NCBI GenBank assembly: GCA_028622995.1
Contig: JAJQJQ010000022.1
Span: 496,001-560,000, forward strand
Source: Panagrolaimus kolymaensis
Taxonomy: Eukaryota; Nematoda; Chromadorea; Rhabditida; Panagrolaimidae
Reading direction: 5' to 3'
DNA: 64,000 nt
Position numbers and translations under genes: made by a program. Shown piece by piece: positions 1 to 11,125 of this stretch. The first letter of the stretch is position 1. Each line of letters begins with the position of its first letter. The notes beneath the pieces were generated by a model that made no database searches, was not told the origin of the DNA, and saw only the letters and a list, made by a program, of their open reading frames with translations.

Positions 1-208
1 GAAATCGAAATGGCGTCACTCGCCTGTCAGCTGCAATTGCGCTTTGTCATGACTATTTGGTTGAGGAAAGAATAAAGTGTAATGGGCTGTGAATAAACTA
101 ACCCATCTCCTTACTTTTTTCTCCTTTTGTCGGAGCTTTTTCTCATTCTAGTTTTCTTTTCTCAAAATTGATTCAACCTACAAATCTCATTTCTTTTCTT
201 TTTTTTAG
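1..208 (+). other. Unresolved segment upstream of the first TNPO3 exon
   Basis: Positions 179-208 look like the end of an intron, with a T-rich tract and TTTTTTAG just before 209. Positions 3-92 are open in one frame and could be an earlier exon of the same gene. However, the only donor-like sites (77 and 79) do not match the phase of the next exon, and I cannot align this piece to transportin-3. I leave it unassigned. Confidence 0.3.
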
Positions 209-1395
209 ATTGCAAATGCGCATAGAAATGGTGGCTTTGGTGGAGGTGATGGTTCTTCAAATGCATGGTCTCGAGCTAAAAATGATCCCTTAATTTGGAT
301 GGATAGAATAACATCAGTATTTAAAACTCTTAAACCATGGAATGCTCAAAAAACTTTTCAACTTGAACATGCTAAACATAATGGAACTCCTGCAATGTTG
401 GAAACTGTGCCTGAACTTCAAGTACCATGGTTTGAACTTGGTGGTAATGCATGGAACGCTATTGCACTTACAATTGAAGCACATCAAGATAATTCAAGAA
501 TTGTGGAACATGCTTGTCGATGCTCTCGTTATCTTATTCGATCCATGGGATGGCAATCGGTTAAACTCGTCAATGATTTAGCTGGTTTGGTAAGGATTTT
601 ATTTTAGAACTTTTAAAAGTTATTCATTTTCTTTTTTAGATTGTTCGAATATACGAAGCTCATCCACATTCATGTTTCCTCTATCTTGCTTCTGTAATAG
701 TCGATGAATATGCTGTATCGGAAATAGTTCTACCGTATCTCATTGAAATGGGCGGCGTTATTGCCAGACGTTCATTTGTTCTTTTCCAAAAACCTAATGG
801 TCTTCGTGACAATCCTGACACCGTTGATGACCTTTTCCGACTTGCTATTCGTTTTGTTCAAAGATCTCCTGCAGCTTTCTTCTCAACACCATTCTCTCGT
901 GAACTCTTTCAATGTGGCATTCATGCCCTCGAACTTGATCATAGTGAAGCTCATCGTTCTGTAACAAAATTCTTCTGTGAAACGATTGAATCAGTTCGTA
1001 TGGCTATTCAAGCTGGTGGAGAATATCCTGTTTTAGATGCAGTTAAACAACTTTTTATGCAATGTGGTGAAGATCTTGTTTGTTGTTCTATCAATGGAGC
1101 TCTCTTTCATGTTTCTCATCCACTTCGTAAAGATATTGGTGAAGTTTTATTTGATTTACATCGAATATATCCTGAAAAATTCTCTGAATGGCTTAGAAAT
1201 TGTATAACGAAATTACAACAAGAACATCGACTTGGTGCAACGCCTGCTCAATTAGAAGCTTTCCATTCAAAAACAACATCGTAAGTTTTTTGTTCTTATT
1301 CGAATTCTTTATTTACTGTTATTATCTTTTTCAGTGCAACACGATCAAATGAAACTGTTATCTGCCTACGTGAACTATGCAAACTTTATTCATGA
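209..1395 (+). CDS. TNPO3: Transportin-3 (importin-beta family), C-terminal part
   Basis: This is the 3' part of a gene cut by the window edge. Exons are 209-589, 640-1280 and 1335-1395 with consistent phases, giving about 360 residues. The order of conserved blocks follows TNPO3: a PxxxxDRI-type segment, then DNSRIVEHACRC, a SCFLYL...VDEY block, the very characteristic NPDTVDDLFRLA, FVQRSP, and a short C-terminal REL-K-LYS tail. The protein is all helical HEAT-like repeat with no membrane segment. TNPO3 is a nuclear import receptor for phosphorylated SR splicing factors, and this part covers the C-terminal cargo-side repeats. A possible AATAAA poly(A) signal lies near 1779. The identification rests on strong block-by-block similarity; the N-terminal half lies outside the window. 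Confidence 0.9.
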
Positions 1396-1925
1396 ACATC
1401 TCTTGCTCTAAATCCACTGCTGAAAATTGTCTCGACGTCTCTGAATCAACCACAAAATTCTGTTTACTGCTATTTTAATTTATTTTTTGTTCTGTTTTTG
1501 TTAGTTTAAGCTTTTTCAACAAAGTCCAATACTCCATTTTTTTCGGTGTTTGTGCTTGTACAAATTAGGTGAGAATCATATAAAAAAAAAGAAAAAAACA
1601 ATTTTGTCTAATTTATTCTTTTTCATTTGCGTTTTTACGAGTTTTATTTATTTGAGTTGTTGAGTCATGTCTTTTGTCTTTTTAGGGTGCTTTCAATGCG
1701 AGTAAGTTGTTAAGATGAGAAATTATATTGTTTTTATAGGATTTACATTTTAGGATATTTTGTTGAGTATATTTTAGAAATAAAGCAAATGAAGTAACAA
1801 ATCTGTGTTTTTTGATTGGATGAATTTTTTAAGTCGAAGGTGTCGACTTTTTAATACTTTTTTTTTGATTTTGAAGTATGGAATTTGTTGTAAATTTTGT
1901 TTAATTTAAGCTGGTTTAAAAAAGA
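1396..1925. other. Intergenic, 3' UTR of TNPO3 and leader of the next gene
   Basis: AT-rich sequence without a coding frame. It holds a likely poly(A) signal near 1779 and a possible second one near 1595. No clear trans-splice acceptor is visible before the next ATG at 1926. Confidence 0.6.
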
Positions 1926-3682
1926 ATGCAGCGGCGGCAAAGTGATATTGATCGCGAATCGGTTAAAGATGGTGAGTTGGAATTTCATGAAGTCCAACAT
2001 GCGATTACTACTGTAAAAAACCCTATACTATTTTTTTAGTTGCTTCACGTTTACGACAATTTGAAGACCATAATCTTGCTATAAAGCTTCAAGAAGAGGA
2101 ATTCAATCATCATTATGATCGAAATCGAAGCGAGCGGCGAGTTATGGGAGTTGATACTCGAAAATCCAAAGAAGAACAAGAACTTGAAAAACGATTTGCC
2201 CTTGAAAAGCGTTTAGCTGAATGTCGAGAAATTGCTTCTCGCGATGAAGCTATAGCTCGACAAATTCAAGAAGACCTCGAAGCTGAAGAACGGAGATTGA
2301 AACAGGAGCAAGCTATTTTGGATCAAGAAATTGCTCGAAGGATGCAACAACGATATGAGCCTCCACCAATTATTCCCCAACCATATGAAGATGATGAACA
2401 TTTAGCGAGGGAAATGCAAGAAAGATATTTTCGCAGAATTCGAGCAGCTGGTGGTTCATTGGATGAACAAACTAGGAATCAACTTGTAAGTTTATTACTT
2501 TGCATGAAGGTTTAAAGGAGGAAGATTTTTGGAATTCTTTAAAGCTAATAAGAGAGATTGAAAATTTGTTCCAAAGTAAACTTTTTCCCTTTAAACAAAT
2601 TTTTTGCTGTGCTTTTTATTATTTTTTATTACGTTTGCATTATTGGTTTTCTTTTTTCCTTTCACAGATGCATTATGTTGGTCGACAAACTATTCCACCC
2701 GATAGTCTTTTACCGAGATCATCCGACACTCAACAAAGAAGCCATGCGTTTGCTGACGATTTAGGACCACCCACAGCCATTCCAGCAACCTATTTTCCAT
2801 CATCACCATCAATAGCGCCTTCATCAACTATGATTTTACCTAATGGCCTTCCACCTTTACCATCTTACACAGAAGCATGTACTCCAACCACACCCGTTTT
2901 AACAAATGTGACTTCGTCGTCGTTTGGTGTGTTACTATTTTCTTTTCTTTCGTTTTTTTGTGTTTGAATTAATCTTTTGTTCCGACTGATTATTACTAAC
3001 TCTTTAATTTAGCAACCTCAGTTCGATCATCAATTTCACCTATGACCACACAAATTTTAACCAATACTGCAGCAGCTACTCAACCTGCAAGAGCTCCATT
3101 ACATGAAATTATTCCACCACCACCACCTCCTCTTTCTCAATCGTCATCATCATCGAACAACAATCCCAATATTTCTTCTTCAGCTAATTATTCGTTTTTA
3201 CCATCATCCCCACCATCAGTTGCTAATACTAACAACAACGCTAATAATTTTCATTCACAAACATCATCTGCTTCTATTAACAACATAAATAATGAATTTT
3301 TACAAAATTTACATCCAACTAATCCTTTTAAGGAATCATTAGAAGCTCAATATCGAACTCATAATCCTGATAGTCCAATAAATCGAACAACAACAACGAC
3401 AAATAATTCACAGTAAGTTTTTATAATACGAGTATGAAAAAGCTAGCTTCCTAATTAAGAAAAAAGACCACGCTCAATCTAATTTTTTTCGAAGCATAAA
3501 ATTTATTTAGAAGGTTTATAATTCGATGTTCAGTATCTCTTCCTCGTGGTTATCAAGCACATTGTAATCCAATTTTTTTTAGAAATGAATTCGGATTTCC
3601 ACCATTTTCTGATGTATTTCATGCAGCAAATAATCTTCCAAGATCTGATCAACCATCAGCTTCATCTCCCTCATCTCGTTGA
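1926..3682 (+). CDS. CCDC50/Ymer-like coiled-coil protein
   Basis: Exons are 1926-1971, 2040-2485, 2668-2926, 3013-3412 and 3583-3682, all phases matching, about 416 residues. Residues 15 to about 150 are a charged coiled coil. It opens with the pattern RQFEDHNLAIKLQEEE, then repeated I(A/E)RxxQE units (DEAIARQIQEDLEAEE, DQEIARRMQQRYE), which is the arrangement of the CCDC50 N-terminal domain. The rest is low-complexity, rich in Pro, Ser, Thr and Asn, with a PPPPPP tract. In vertebrates CCDC50 binds ubiquitin and dampens NF-kB/EGFR signalling; whether this holds here is inference. The last exon may instead start at 3511: the extra 72 nt are in frame and open, so that alternative product would be 24 residues longer. 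Other short charged coiled-coil families cannot be fully excluded. Confidence 0.65.
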
Positions 3683-5407
3683 TTAGCATCAGGCGCGGTA
3701 CCTCAAGAATTTCGATCCAAAGTGTCTGATCCTTCCATTAACTAATTTTAAAGCAGTCTTTAATTCAAAAATTGCAATGCAAAAGCAATTTTTAATAGTC
3801 TTTGCTTATTCTTCTCAAACTTGTTAATATTTTTCAACCGTTGAAATTGTAGCAATATTTAATCCATTTTTATTTACATAATTACCTTCAACAAGAGCAA
3901 TTATAACTTGTAGCCAGTGAAACGCAAACTTCGTTATTTTTAATGTATTTTCGTTCGGTGTTTAATTAACTCATTTTCTTGGTGCATTCTTTTATTTTAT
4001 TTTTTTGATTGAACTGATATTATTGAAAAAACAGATACACGTAATAAAACTTTGTCTTTCTTTAAAAAATCATTGATTGAAAAACAGGAGAGAACAACAA
4101 AAAAGTAAGCAATGATAAGCTAATAAAAGAGAAGCAGCAGACATAATTGATTGAAACTAACTAAAATAATTATTATGGCATGGGAAAAAGTTGTTGTTTA
4201 TTTTGCTTTAAACTTTGCTGGATTTTTTGTTTTTAATGAAATTTGGAAACGTATCAAGCGAGTAAGTTAGTTTTCCAAGTTGCTTACAAGTAAGCTTAGC
4301 TATGGTGAGGGTTGCCTCAAGCGTTCAATATGATGCAAAGTTGCGAAAACGAATATAAATGAAATCAAAAATTATGTAACTTCCAAAGAAGCTTCTGTTG
4401 TTACACGATTAAGCCAAAATCAAACAAAGATGATAAACACATTTATTTCCACACAATCAAACCATTTCAAATACAATTTTGAATAAAGTGAAATAAGCTT
4501 ACATTATGTTGCATCATTGCTTGATTTATCAAAGCATCAACAAATCCAAAATCCTTTAAAATCGCTTGAAATGATTATTGATAAATGTGTTTTTGGTGAA
4601 GGAAATATTTTAAAAGGATAAATAACAAGAATAAAAACTTTACTAAAATTAGGGATTAACTGAATCATACACTATCATAGAAGTTTTTTCCATTTTTATG
4701 GAATGCGTTTGTTTTAAACTTGACATGTTTGGAGTAAGCAGTTCGCTGTTTGCATTTATGAGAGCTTTTTTTTACATTGCATCCATTTTTTTGCTGCTGT
4801 AATTTCGTCAAGGTTTGACACAGCGTTTGATAAACAAGCAAAAAAAAGCAAAAAGCATCAATGCGTTGTTATGAAAATAAAAAATATGTTAAAGCAAAAT
4901 TTGGATAGATGCAGCTGTTTTTTAGAGAGGAAAGATAAAATCTATTAAAAACGAAAATATTAATTATGATCATGAGTTCGTTATCTCCATAAATTAAGTA
5001 ATTTTCACTAGCTTCGCTTGCCCATTTTTGGAAAAATCGTAACTTTATCCGTTGAAAAAGATATGCAGGTGCTTTATATTTTGGAATATCAAAAAAGATG
5101 ATCCATAGCTTTATATTTTATTGGAAATTATTTAATTGTTTTATGAGCTATTATTGGCAATTACTTTAAGCAAGAAAAACAGAAAAAAATAGGTTAAAAA
5201 ATTCAAAAAACAACGAAGCATATACTAGGAAATAAAAATTGTTGAGCGATCTTTAACAGGAAAATAAAGCCCAATGCTTGAAAGTTAACATTGCTCATTT
5301 TTTTTGAACATACAAAAATCACATTGGTCATTGCTTTCGAAAAGCGCAAAAAGAAAAATGATGAAAGAGAAAAACAAAAATAAATTTTGAAAACACCTTT
5401 ATTATTT
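3683..5407. other. Gene-poor interval with one possible micro-exon
   Basis: AT-rich, no recognisable gene or RNA. At 4174-4269 a short frame encodes about 31 residues with one hydrophobic stretch, starting MAWEKVVVYFALNF. It ends on lysine/arginine at a good GTAAG donor (4261), so it could be the first exon of a small membrane protein. I found no convincing partner exon. Poly(A)-like signals for the upstream gene occur around 4042. Confidence 0.4.
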
Positions 5408-6457
5408 TTAAGCAATTGTGGCAACATTTCGAATGCTATGAAGTTTAACCCTTGATAAACCGCCTTTTTTTAAATGAACGATAGGTCCTCCTTTGCTTCG
5501 AAGATTTCCAAGTTGTAAAAATTGTAAAATGAATTTTCGATATGGTAATACAAAATAAAGAGTGGCGATGAAATCAATGATGGAATGAGTGGACATAAAA
5601 CAAAAAAGCAAAGTCATAGTTTGTGGAGCAGCAAAATTAAATCGAATGCAAAACATAAAAAAATAAAGTGGAGTAAAAAGAAATACGCATGTTAAAGTTA
5701 CTTGAACTAAACTTGAAGCAATCAAAGATGTTTGAAGGCGACTAATAATGAGATAATTATTTTTTTGAATTTGTTTTAAAAAATAATAAATTACAAAACA
5801 AAAAAATAAATAAAGGATTGAAATAAATGAAATTCCAATAATTACTGGTATATCATGATAAGAATGAGGAATCATAAAAAATGATGGTTCCTCAAAATAT
5901 TTTTTTAGTGTTTCATCGTATTCCATTGCCCATTCCAAAATTGTTGATCGATCTAATTGAGACGCAGGAATTACAGTAAATGCATTAAAAATATGAATAA
6001 TTATGTGAATAAACAAAATAAAAGCATAAAATTTCTTAGTGTTAAAATATTTTTTCAACTTTGAATCGAAGACTCCAATATATCGATTTCCAATTGTTAA
6101 AACTAATCCGAGAATGGAATTAACATAAAATGCAATCATAATTAACGTTGCAATGGCGGTAGATTGAGACGAAGCAGATTCACGAAATATTCCAAGTTGA
6201 AATCCTGCACTTGCTGGCAATATTACTCGCGGTTTCACTAAACTCAAAGATATTTCCAGAGCCAACGACCAAATTGTGTGGTTCAAAATCAGCCATTTAT
6301 AACGACCAATGTTAGAAGATTGAGTAAAAATAGTATAAAATAATATTGGAGCCAATGCCAATGTTATGGCTAAAGTTATCCATGAATAATAAATATAAAA
6401 TTTTACTATAAAATCACCATTCTCATCATCGTCGTTATTATTTTCATTTTCAAACAT
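5408..6457 (-). CDS. Serpentine receptor, srh-like (7TM), single exon
   Basis: An intronless 349-residue frame with about seven hydrophobic segments. Family signs are an LPxxAGFQLG block before TM3, an NRY motif after TM3 (LTIGNRYIG), and the terminal PYRKFI motif typical of Srh/Str-superfamily nematode chemoreceptors. The N-terminus is acidic (Asn/Asp/Glu) with no signal peptide. The gene stands head to head with a paralogue at 7730-8764. From about 'STILEWAMEYDE' to 'PYRKFILQFL' the two proteins are nearly identical, while their first halves differ at many positions (see findings). Ligand unknown; chemosensory expression is family-level inference. The subfamily call (srh rather than str/sri) is less certain than the superfamily. 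Confidence 0.8.
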   Translation of the reverse strand: MFENENNNDDDENGDFIVKFYIYYSWITLAITLALAPILFYTIFTQSSNIGRYKWLILNHTIWSLALEISLSLVKPRVILPASAGFQLGIFRESASSQSTAIATLIMIAFYVNSILGLVLTIGNRYIGVFDSKLKKYFNTKKFYAFILFIHIIIHIFNAFTVIPASQLDRSTILEWAMEYDETLKKYFEEPSFFMIPHSYHDIPVIIGISFISILYLFFCFVIYYFLKQIQKNNYLIISRLQTSLIASSLVQVTLTCVFLFTPLYFFMFCIRFNFAAPQTMTLLFCFMSTHSIIDFIATLYFVLPYRKFILQFLQLGNLRSKGGPIVHLKKGGLSRVKLHSIRNVATIA

Positions 6458-7729
6458 TTATTAATTTTGAAATGATGTTGAAGGGAAAAACCATAAAATT
6501 ATCGTTATTTTAATAAACGCTTTTACTTATTCATTATTGCTTTAAATATTTTTTTACAGAGCAGGTGTAATAGCTGAAACCAAACCACGGCAATTAAATT
6601 AAGTTCCAATAATTTCTAATTTCACCTGTTTTTTGTTTAAATTATTGAAATGGATTGGAGCTAACTAATAAAGTTTATCATCATGGAATAAATCCTTTAT
6701 CAATAATCATAACAACAATCAAAGCAAATATGTTTGGAAGGTTTACAACATTTATAAAATTCGTTTAAAAAAAGTCAAAGAATTTTTCTTTTACTAAAAT
6801 TTAAAAGCATCAACTTCAGCTTTAATTTTTTGCGCCGAATAAGATAAAATAAAATAATACTTCCTTCATTTTATGACGTACAAAATCAACCATTTTTTTC
6901 CTCGGCAATTAGCTACTTACTTATCTATCTGATTATGGGTATCAGAAAGTATGAGATTTGCAAAATGATGAATCTTCTCTAATAATTTTATGGTTGTTGG
7001 TTTTTTTTGTTGTTCTGTTTTTGATAACCGAAATTTTTAAAGCTACTGTTACTAATTTAGGATTGATTCATTTTCATCCGATTTGCAACAGCTTTTCTAA
7101 TGGTTGAATTACTGATCTCAAGCTTCAAATACGCCCACTAAAAATAATGATCTCTTGGCTTCTTGGGTTCACTTTTTCATTTTTAAAACCCATCTATTAA
7201 ACAAAAAATTGCTACGTAATAAGTAAATTTTAGTTTTTAAAAATTATAGCTTTGATGACCATTTTATTTCTTTCTTTCTTTTTTTTGCAAATTTTTTTAA
7301 AAGATAATTAGATAGCACCCCGCACATATTAAAGAAACTAATTTTGAGTTCATTAAATCATTTTCATTTAATAAAATTACTACTTTCTTTTTGTGATGGA
7401 GTAAAAATAAATTCAATAAAGTTTTTTTGGCTGCTGTTGTTAAATTACCCGTGTGTATTCATTGCAAATAAGATTACGCAGCCACCAAAAATTAACAACA
7501 ACTTTATTAAAAGTTTCTTGTTCTAAATTTGTTTAAAGATTTTTTAATTCCGCAATTTTTTGAACATTTCCGCCTTTCAATAAAGCCCCAAAAAAGACAG
7601 AGCAAAAGTCATGTAATTTCTTGTAATAAAAAAATCGTTAAAGCTAATGTACCTTTGATTTGCTGGCTTTTTTACAAACCTAATATTCGGTTTTTTTCTG
7701 ATTTGCAAATTGCAACATAACCTTTAAAA
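6458..7729. promoter_or_regulatory. Shared upstream region of the divergent receptor pair
   Basis: A 1.27-kb AT-rich interval between two receptor start codons pointing away from each other. It must hold both promoters. No coding frame with recognisable content and no obvious repeat between its two halves was seen. Confidence 0.5.
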
Positions 7730-8764
7730 ATGATAATAAATTTGGAAGACGATGTCATGATTGATTTTTATATTTTTTATTCTTCGTTTACCGTCGCTTT
7801 AACTTGGTGTTTATTGCCACTTTTATTGTTCATAATCTTTAAAAAATCTGAAAAACTTGGATATTTTAAATGGTTTATTTTAAATCAATCAATTTGGTCA
7901 TTGGGTTTACAAACTTCATTGGGATTAATAAAGCCATATTTTTTACTTCCGACTGCAGCAGGATTTCAACTTGGAATATTTCGTCAAACTGCTTCCTCTC
8001 AATCAACGGGAATTGTAACTTTGATTGTTACAGCTTTAACCATGAATTCCATTCTCGGATTAGTTTTAACCATAGCAAATCGATACCTTGGAGCGTTTGA
8101 TTCAAAATTGAAAAAATATTTTTATACTAAAAAATGTTATGTTTTTGTTGCTATGATTTATCTTTCGACTCATTTATTCATTTTCGCTGTAATTGGACCA
8201 GTTGCAACTTTGAATCGATCAACAATTTTGGAATGGGCAATGGAATACGATGAAACACTTGAAAAATATTTTAATGAACCATCTTTTTTTATGATTCCAC
8301 ATTCTTATCATGATATACCAGTAATTATTGGAATTTCTTTCATTTCAATCCTTTATTTATTTTTCGGTTTTGTAATTTATTATTTTTTAAAACAAATTCA
8401 AAAAAATAATTATCTCATTATTAGTCGCCTTCAAACCTCTTTGATTGCTTCAAGTTTAGTTCAAGTAACTTTAACATGCGTATTTCTTTTTACTCCACTT
8501 TATTTTTTTATGTTTTGCATTCGATTTAATTTTGCTGCTCCACAAACTATGACTTTGCTTTTTTGTTTTATGTCCACTCATTCCATCATTGACTTCATCG
8601 CCACTCTTTATTTTGTTTTACCTTATCGAAAATTCATTTTACAATTTTTGCCTTTTTGTACTGCCAGAAGGAATCCTCGATTGAGTATTGTTTCAGCAAA
8701 CAAATTTAATTTTGTTTATAAATCTCGCAATTTTAAAACAAGTAATCTAATTTTTTGCAACTAA
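7730..8764 (+). CDS. Serpentine receptor, srh-like (7TM), paralogue of the minus-strand gene
   Basis: Intronless, 344 residues, seven hydrophobic segments, with the same family marks as its neighbour (LPTAAGFQLG, ANRYLG, PYRKFI). Residues from the 'RSTILEWAMEYDE' block to the PYRKFILQFL block match the 5408-6457 protein with only a few changes. The N-terminal half and the short cytoplasmic tail are clearly diverged. In DNA, about 8310-8615 is almost base-for-base identical to the reverse complement of the neighbour, synonymous sites included. This suggests recent gene conversion or crossover between inverted copies. Likely a chemoreceptor; ligand unknown. No frameshift or stop, so it appears functional. 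Confidence 0.8.
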   Translation: MIINLEDDVMIDFYIFYSSFTVALTWCLLPLLLFIIFKKSEKLGYFKWFILNQSIWSLGLQTSLGLIKPYFLLPTAAGFQLGIFRQTASSQSTGIVTLIVTALTMNSILGLVLTIANRYLGAFDSKLKKYFYTKKCYVFVAMIYLSTHLFIFAVIGPVATLNRSTILEWAMEYDETLEKYFNEPSFFMIPHSYHDIPVIIGISFISILYLFFGFVIYYFLKQIQKNNYLIISRLQTSLIASSLVQVTLTCVFLFTPLYFFMFCIRFNFAAPQTMTLLFCFMSTHSIIDFIATLYFVLPYRKFILQFLPFCTARRNPRLSIVSANKFNFVYKSRNFKTSNLIFCN

Positions 8765-9106
8765 AAATGTGTGTTTTGTTATTGATAATAAATTTTTTAT
8801 TAAACCTTAAAATTCGATTAAAACAGAAAAAAAAATACAGAAAGCTTTCTTTGGGAGTGATGACTCATTTCGGGTTGCAAATTCATAGCTGAAAGCTAAA
8901 TCCAAGCTTCGGCAAAGCAATAAGTAAAGTTCGATAGTAAAAAAATATTAAAAATTAGAATTTGCCATTTTTCCTTGTTCAAAAAAGACTAACGGATATG
9001 CATTGTCATCACTTTTTTTGTTATTCAAATTTCCATAATTGCTTTCATAAACATTTTTGTAAATCATCATCGCAAATAATCATTTTATTGAAAATTTTGT
9101 GAAGCA
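8765..9106. other. Short intergenic region
   Basis: AT-rich; receptor 3' UTR and kinase promoter. A possible poly(A) signal (AATAAA) lies around 8786. Nothing else seen. Confidence 0.5.
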
Positions 9107-10360
9107 ATGCAATGCGCCGATGAATTTGAAGCTGATGCTGTAACTGTTGGTAAATATCTTACAACGTAAGTTTATTTTTGAAGTACATAATCTTTTGCTT
9201 ATTACCATTATTTTTTTAGGCAGAAATGCAAGTACATTCTCACCGATGAATTAGGAAGAGGTGGCTATGGTATGGGTTTTCAAATGCTTTTGTATCTCTT
9301 GATGATGTTGTTTTTTAGGTTGTGTATTCAAAGTACGTCCTGATCCATTTGATGGTAGTGAATATGCTTTGAAACTTGAAAAGAAGCGTGAAAATCGATC
9401 TCAAGCCAAACTTGCAATGGAACAACACATCATGAGATTGATTCGTGAAAAATCTGCCAAACAACGAAGCCACTTTATTGATGTTGTTGATCGTGGAAAG
9501 AAAACAAATTTCTTCTTCTTGGTTATAACTCTTGTGGGTGACTCATTAGCTGATCTCAAAAGAACTCGAAAGCCTTCACTTTTTTCTGTCTCAACAACTT
9601 ATTCTGCTGGTATTCAATGTTTGGAAGGTATTGAACAACTTCATTCTGTTGGTTATATTCACAGGTAACTTTTTTACTTTTAAGCTCAATGATGTGTTTA
9701 AGTTATTAACAATGTTAACCGAACTTTTTTAGAGACATCAAGCCTGGAAATTATGCAATTGGAAGAAGTGAAAGTATACGAACCATTTACATCCTCGACT
9801 TTGGAATTGCTCGAAATATTCTCAACGCTGAAAAACAACTCAAAGGGCCACGAACAAATGTCTCCTTCAAAGGTACTGTAAGATATGCTCCATTAGCCTG
9901 CCACAAAGGACAAGAATTGGGTACGTTTTTTTGTTGTTGCTACAGTTATCTTTCACAATAAAAGTTTTTAGGAAAAAAGGATGATTGTGAATCATGGATG
10001 TACATGCTTGCAGATATGTCAAATCCATTAGATATTCCATGGAAAGGTGAAAAAGATCGTGATAAAGTTGCTGTAATAAAAGAAAAATGTCGAACTGCTG
10101 AAGGAAGTGAAAGAACATTTCGTGGTCTTCATGTTGAACTTATGAAAGGAATGTTAGCATACTTGGATACATTACAATATGCAGATGAAGTTGATTACTC
10201 TTTTTTGTATGAATCAATAAAGAAAGCAGCAAGAAAAGACAAAATTAATCTTAATGCTCCATATGATTGGGAATTGGGTACTGAAGAAGAATCAAAAACA
10301 ACAACTCATACTTCAACAACAAATGATAATAATAAAGGAAAAGTTCAAAAAGGTGCTTAA
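9107..10360 (+). CDS. Casein kinase 1 / TTBK-like protein kinase
   Basis: Exons are 9107-9165, 9220-9269, 9319-9664, 9733-9920 and 9972-10360; phases fit and the product is about 343 residues. Kinase marks in order: glycine loop LGRGGYGCVFKV, catalytic lysine in YALKLE, catalytic loop HRDIKPGNYAIG, metal-binding DFG in LDFGIARN, and the CK1-type activation end GTVRYAPLACHKGQELGKKDDCESW in place of the usual APE. The start is chosen because the short first exon leads directly into the kinase fold. The C-terminal tail is Thr/Asn/Lys-rich and short. Nematodes have a large expansion of CK1/TTBK-like kinases, many of them sperm-enriched; expression here is unknown. All catalytic residues are present, so it is probably active. 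Substrates cannot be inferred. Confidence 0.88.
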
Positions 10361-11125
10361 CTGGTCTCTGTTCATCGTTCACAACCGCAATGATATTTTT
10401 TGAATGAATGAATATGTTCTTTGCCTTCAAATAATTTCTTTCTTGAATATGTATTCTTTTTTTTAGTGTTTAATCCGGTAATAAATAAAGTTTATGTAAT
10501 ACAAAGCTTGTGTAAAAGTTGTAAAGACCCATTTTTTGTATTCTCATATTTTTAGAAATTAGATTACCAAAACAGCGTTTAGAAAGAATTATGGTTTATT
10601 CTTTAGTTGGAAGAGTGAATCGTACAAAAAAGAATTTCACTAAAATAAGTAAATCAAATCTTTCTTCCTAAAAATAAACAACTTTAAAATCAGTTGCTTT
10701 GATTTCCAGGTATATGTGTTTGCAATCAACTCTTTAGTAAGCAAATGGCCATTCTTAGTTACTATTTCCAAAAAATTGGTCTTCTTAATTGACTTTTGAT
10801 ATTTGTTGATTGATGATGTTTTTGCAAAAAAAGAATTGCAAACTTTTTTTTCTAATCGACGTTGCATAAAACTCAACTTTTGGATGAACTCTTTTATTTA
10901 ACGTGTCTTTTTTTTGGTTTCGAAACCGTAGAAGAAGAAAAATGTGAGCGGCAATAAAAGCGAGAGAAAAGAGCCTTTCATCGCTGCTTGTTATTTTTTT
11001 TGACTCTTTTCCTTCAATTTTTTTTCTTCGTCGTTTTTTTTTCTTTCAATCCAATCGTCTTTCACTTATTTTTGTGCCTCTTTTCTTCTTCAACTCAAAA
11101 AAGAAAAAAGAAAAAAGAAAAAACT
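10361..11125. other. Intergenic
   Basis: 3' UTR of the kinase with an AATAAA around 10482, then AT-rich sequence. A purine-rich AAAGAAAAAAGAAAA stretch lies directly before the next ATG at 11126. No supported gene. Confidence 0.5.

Noticed and set aside
1..92. Upstream TNPO3 exon in the first 92 bases
   Set aside because: Open in one frame, but neither donor gives the phase needed for the exon at 209 and the translation does not match transportin-3.
7344..7720. Two short frames between the receptors
   Set aside because: Random-looking composition in AT-rich sequence and no family or splice support.
10640..10876. Minus-strand frame upstream of the sulfotransferase-like gene
   Set aside because: Composition is low-complexity Lys/Phe/Ile, with no splice partners and no recognisable content.
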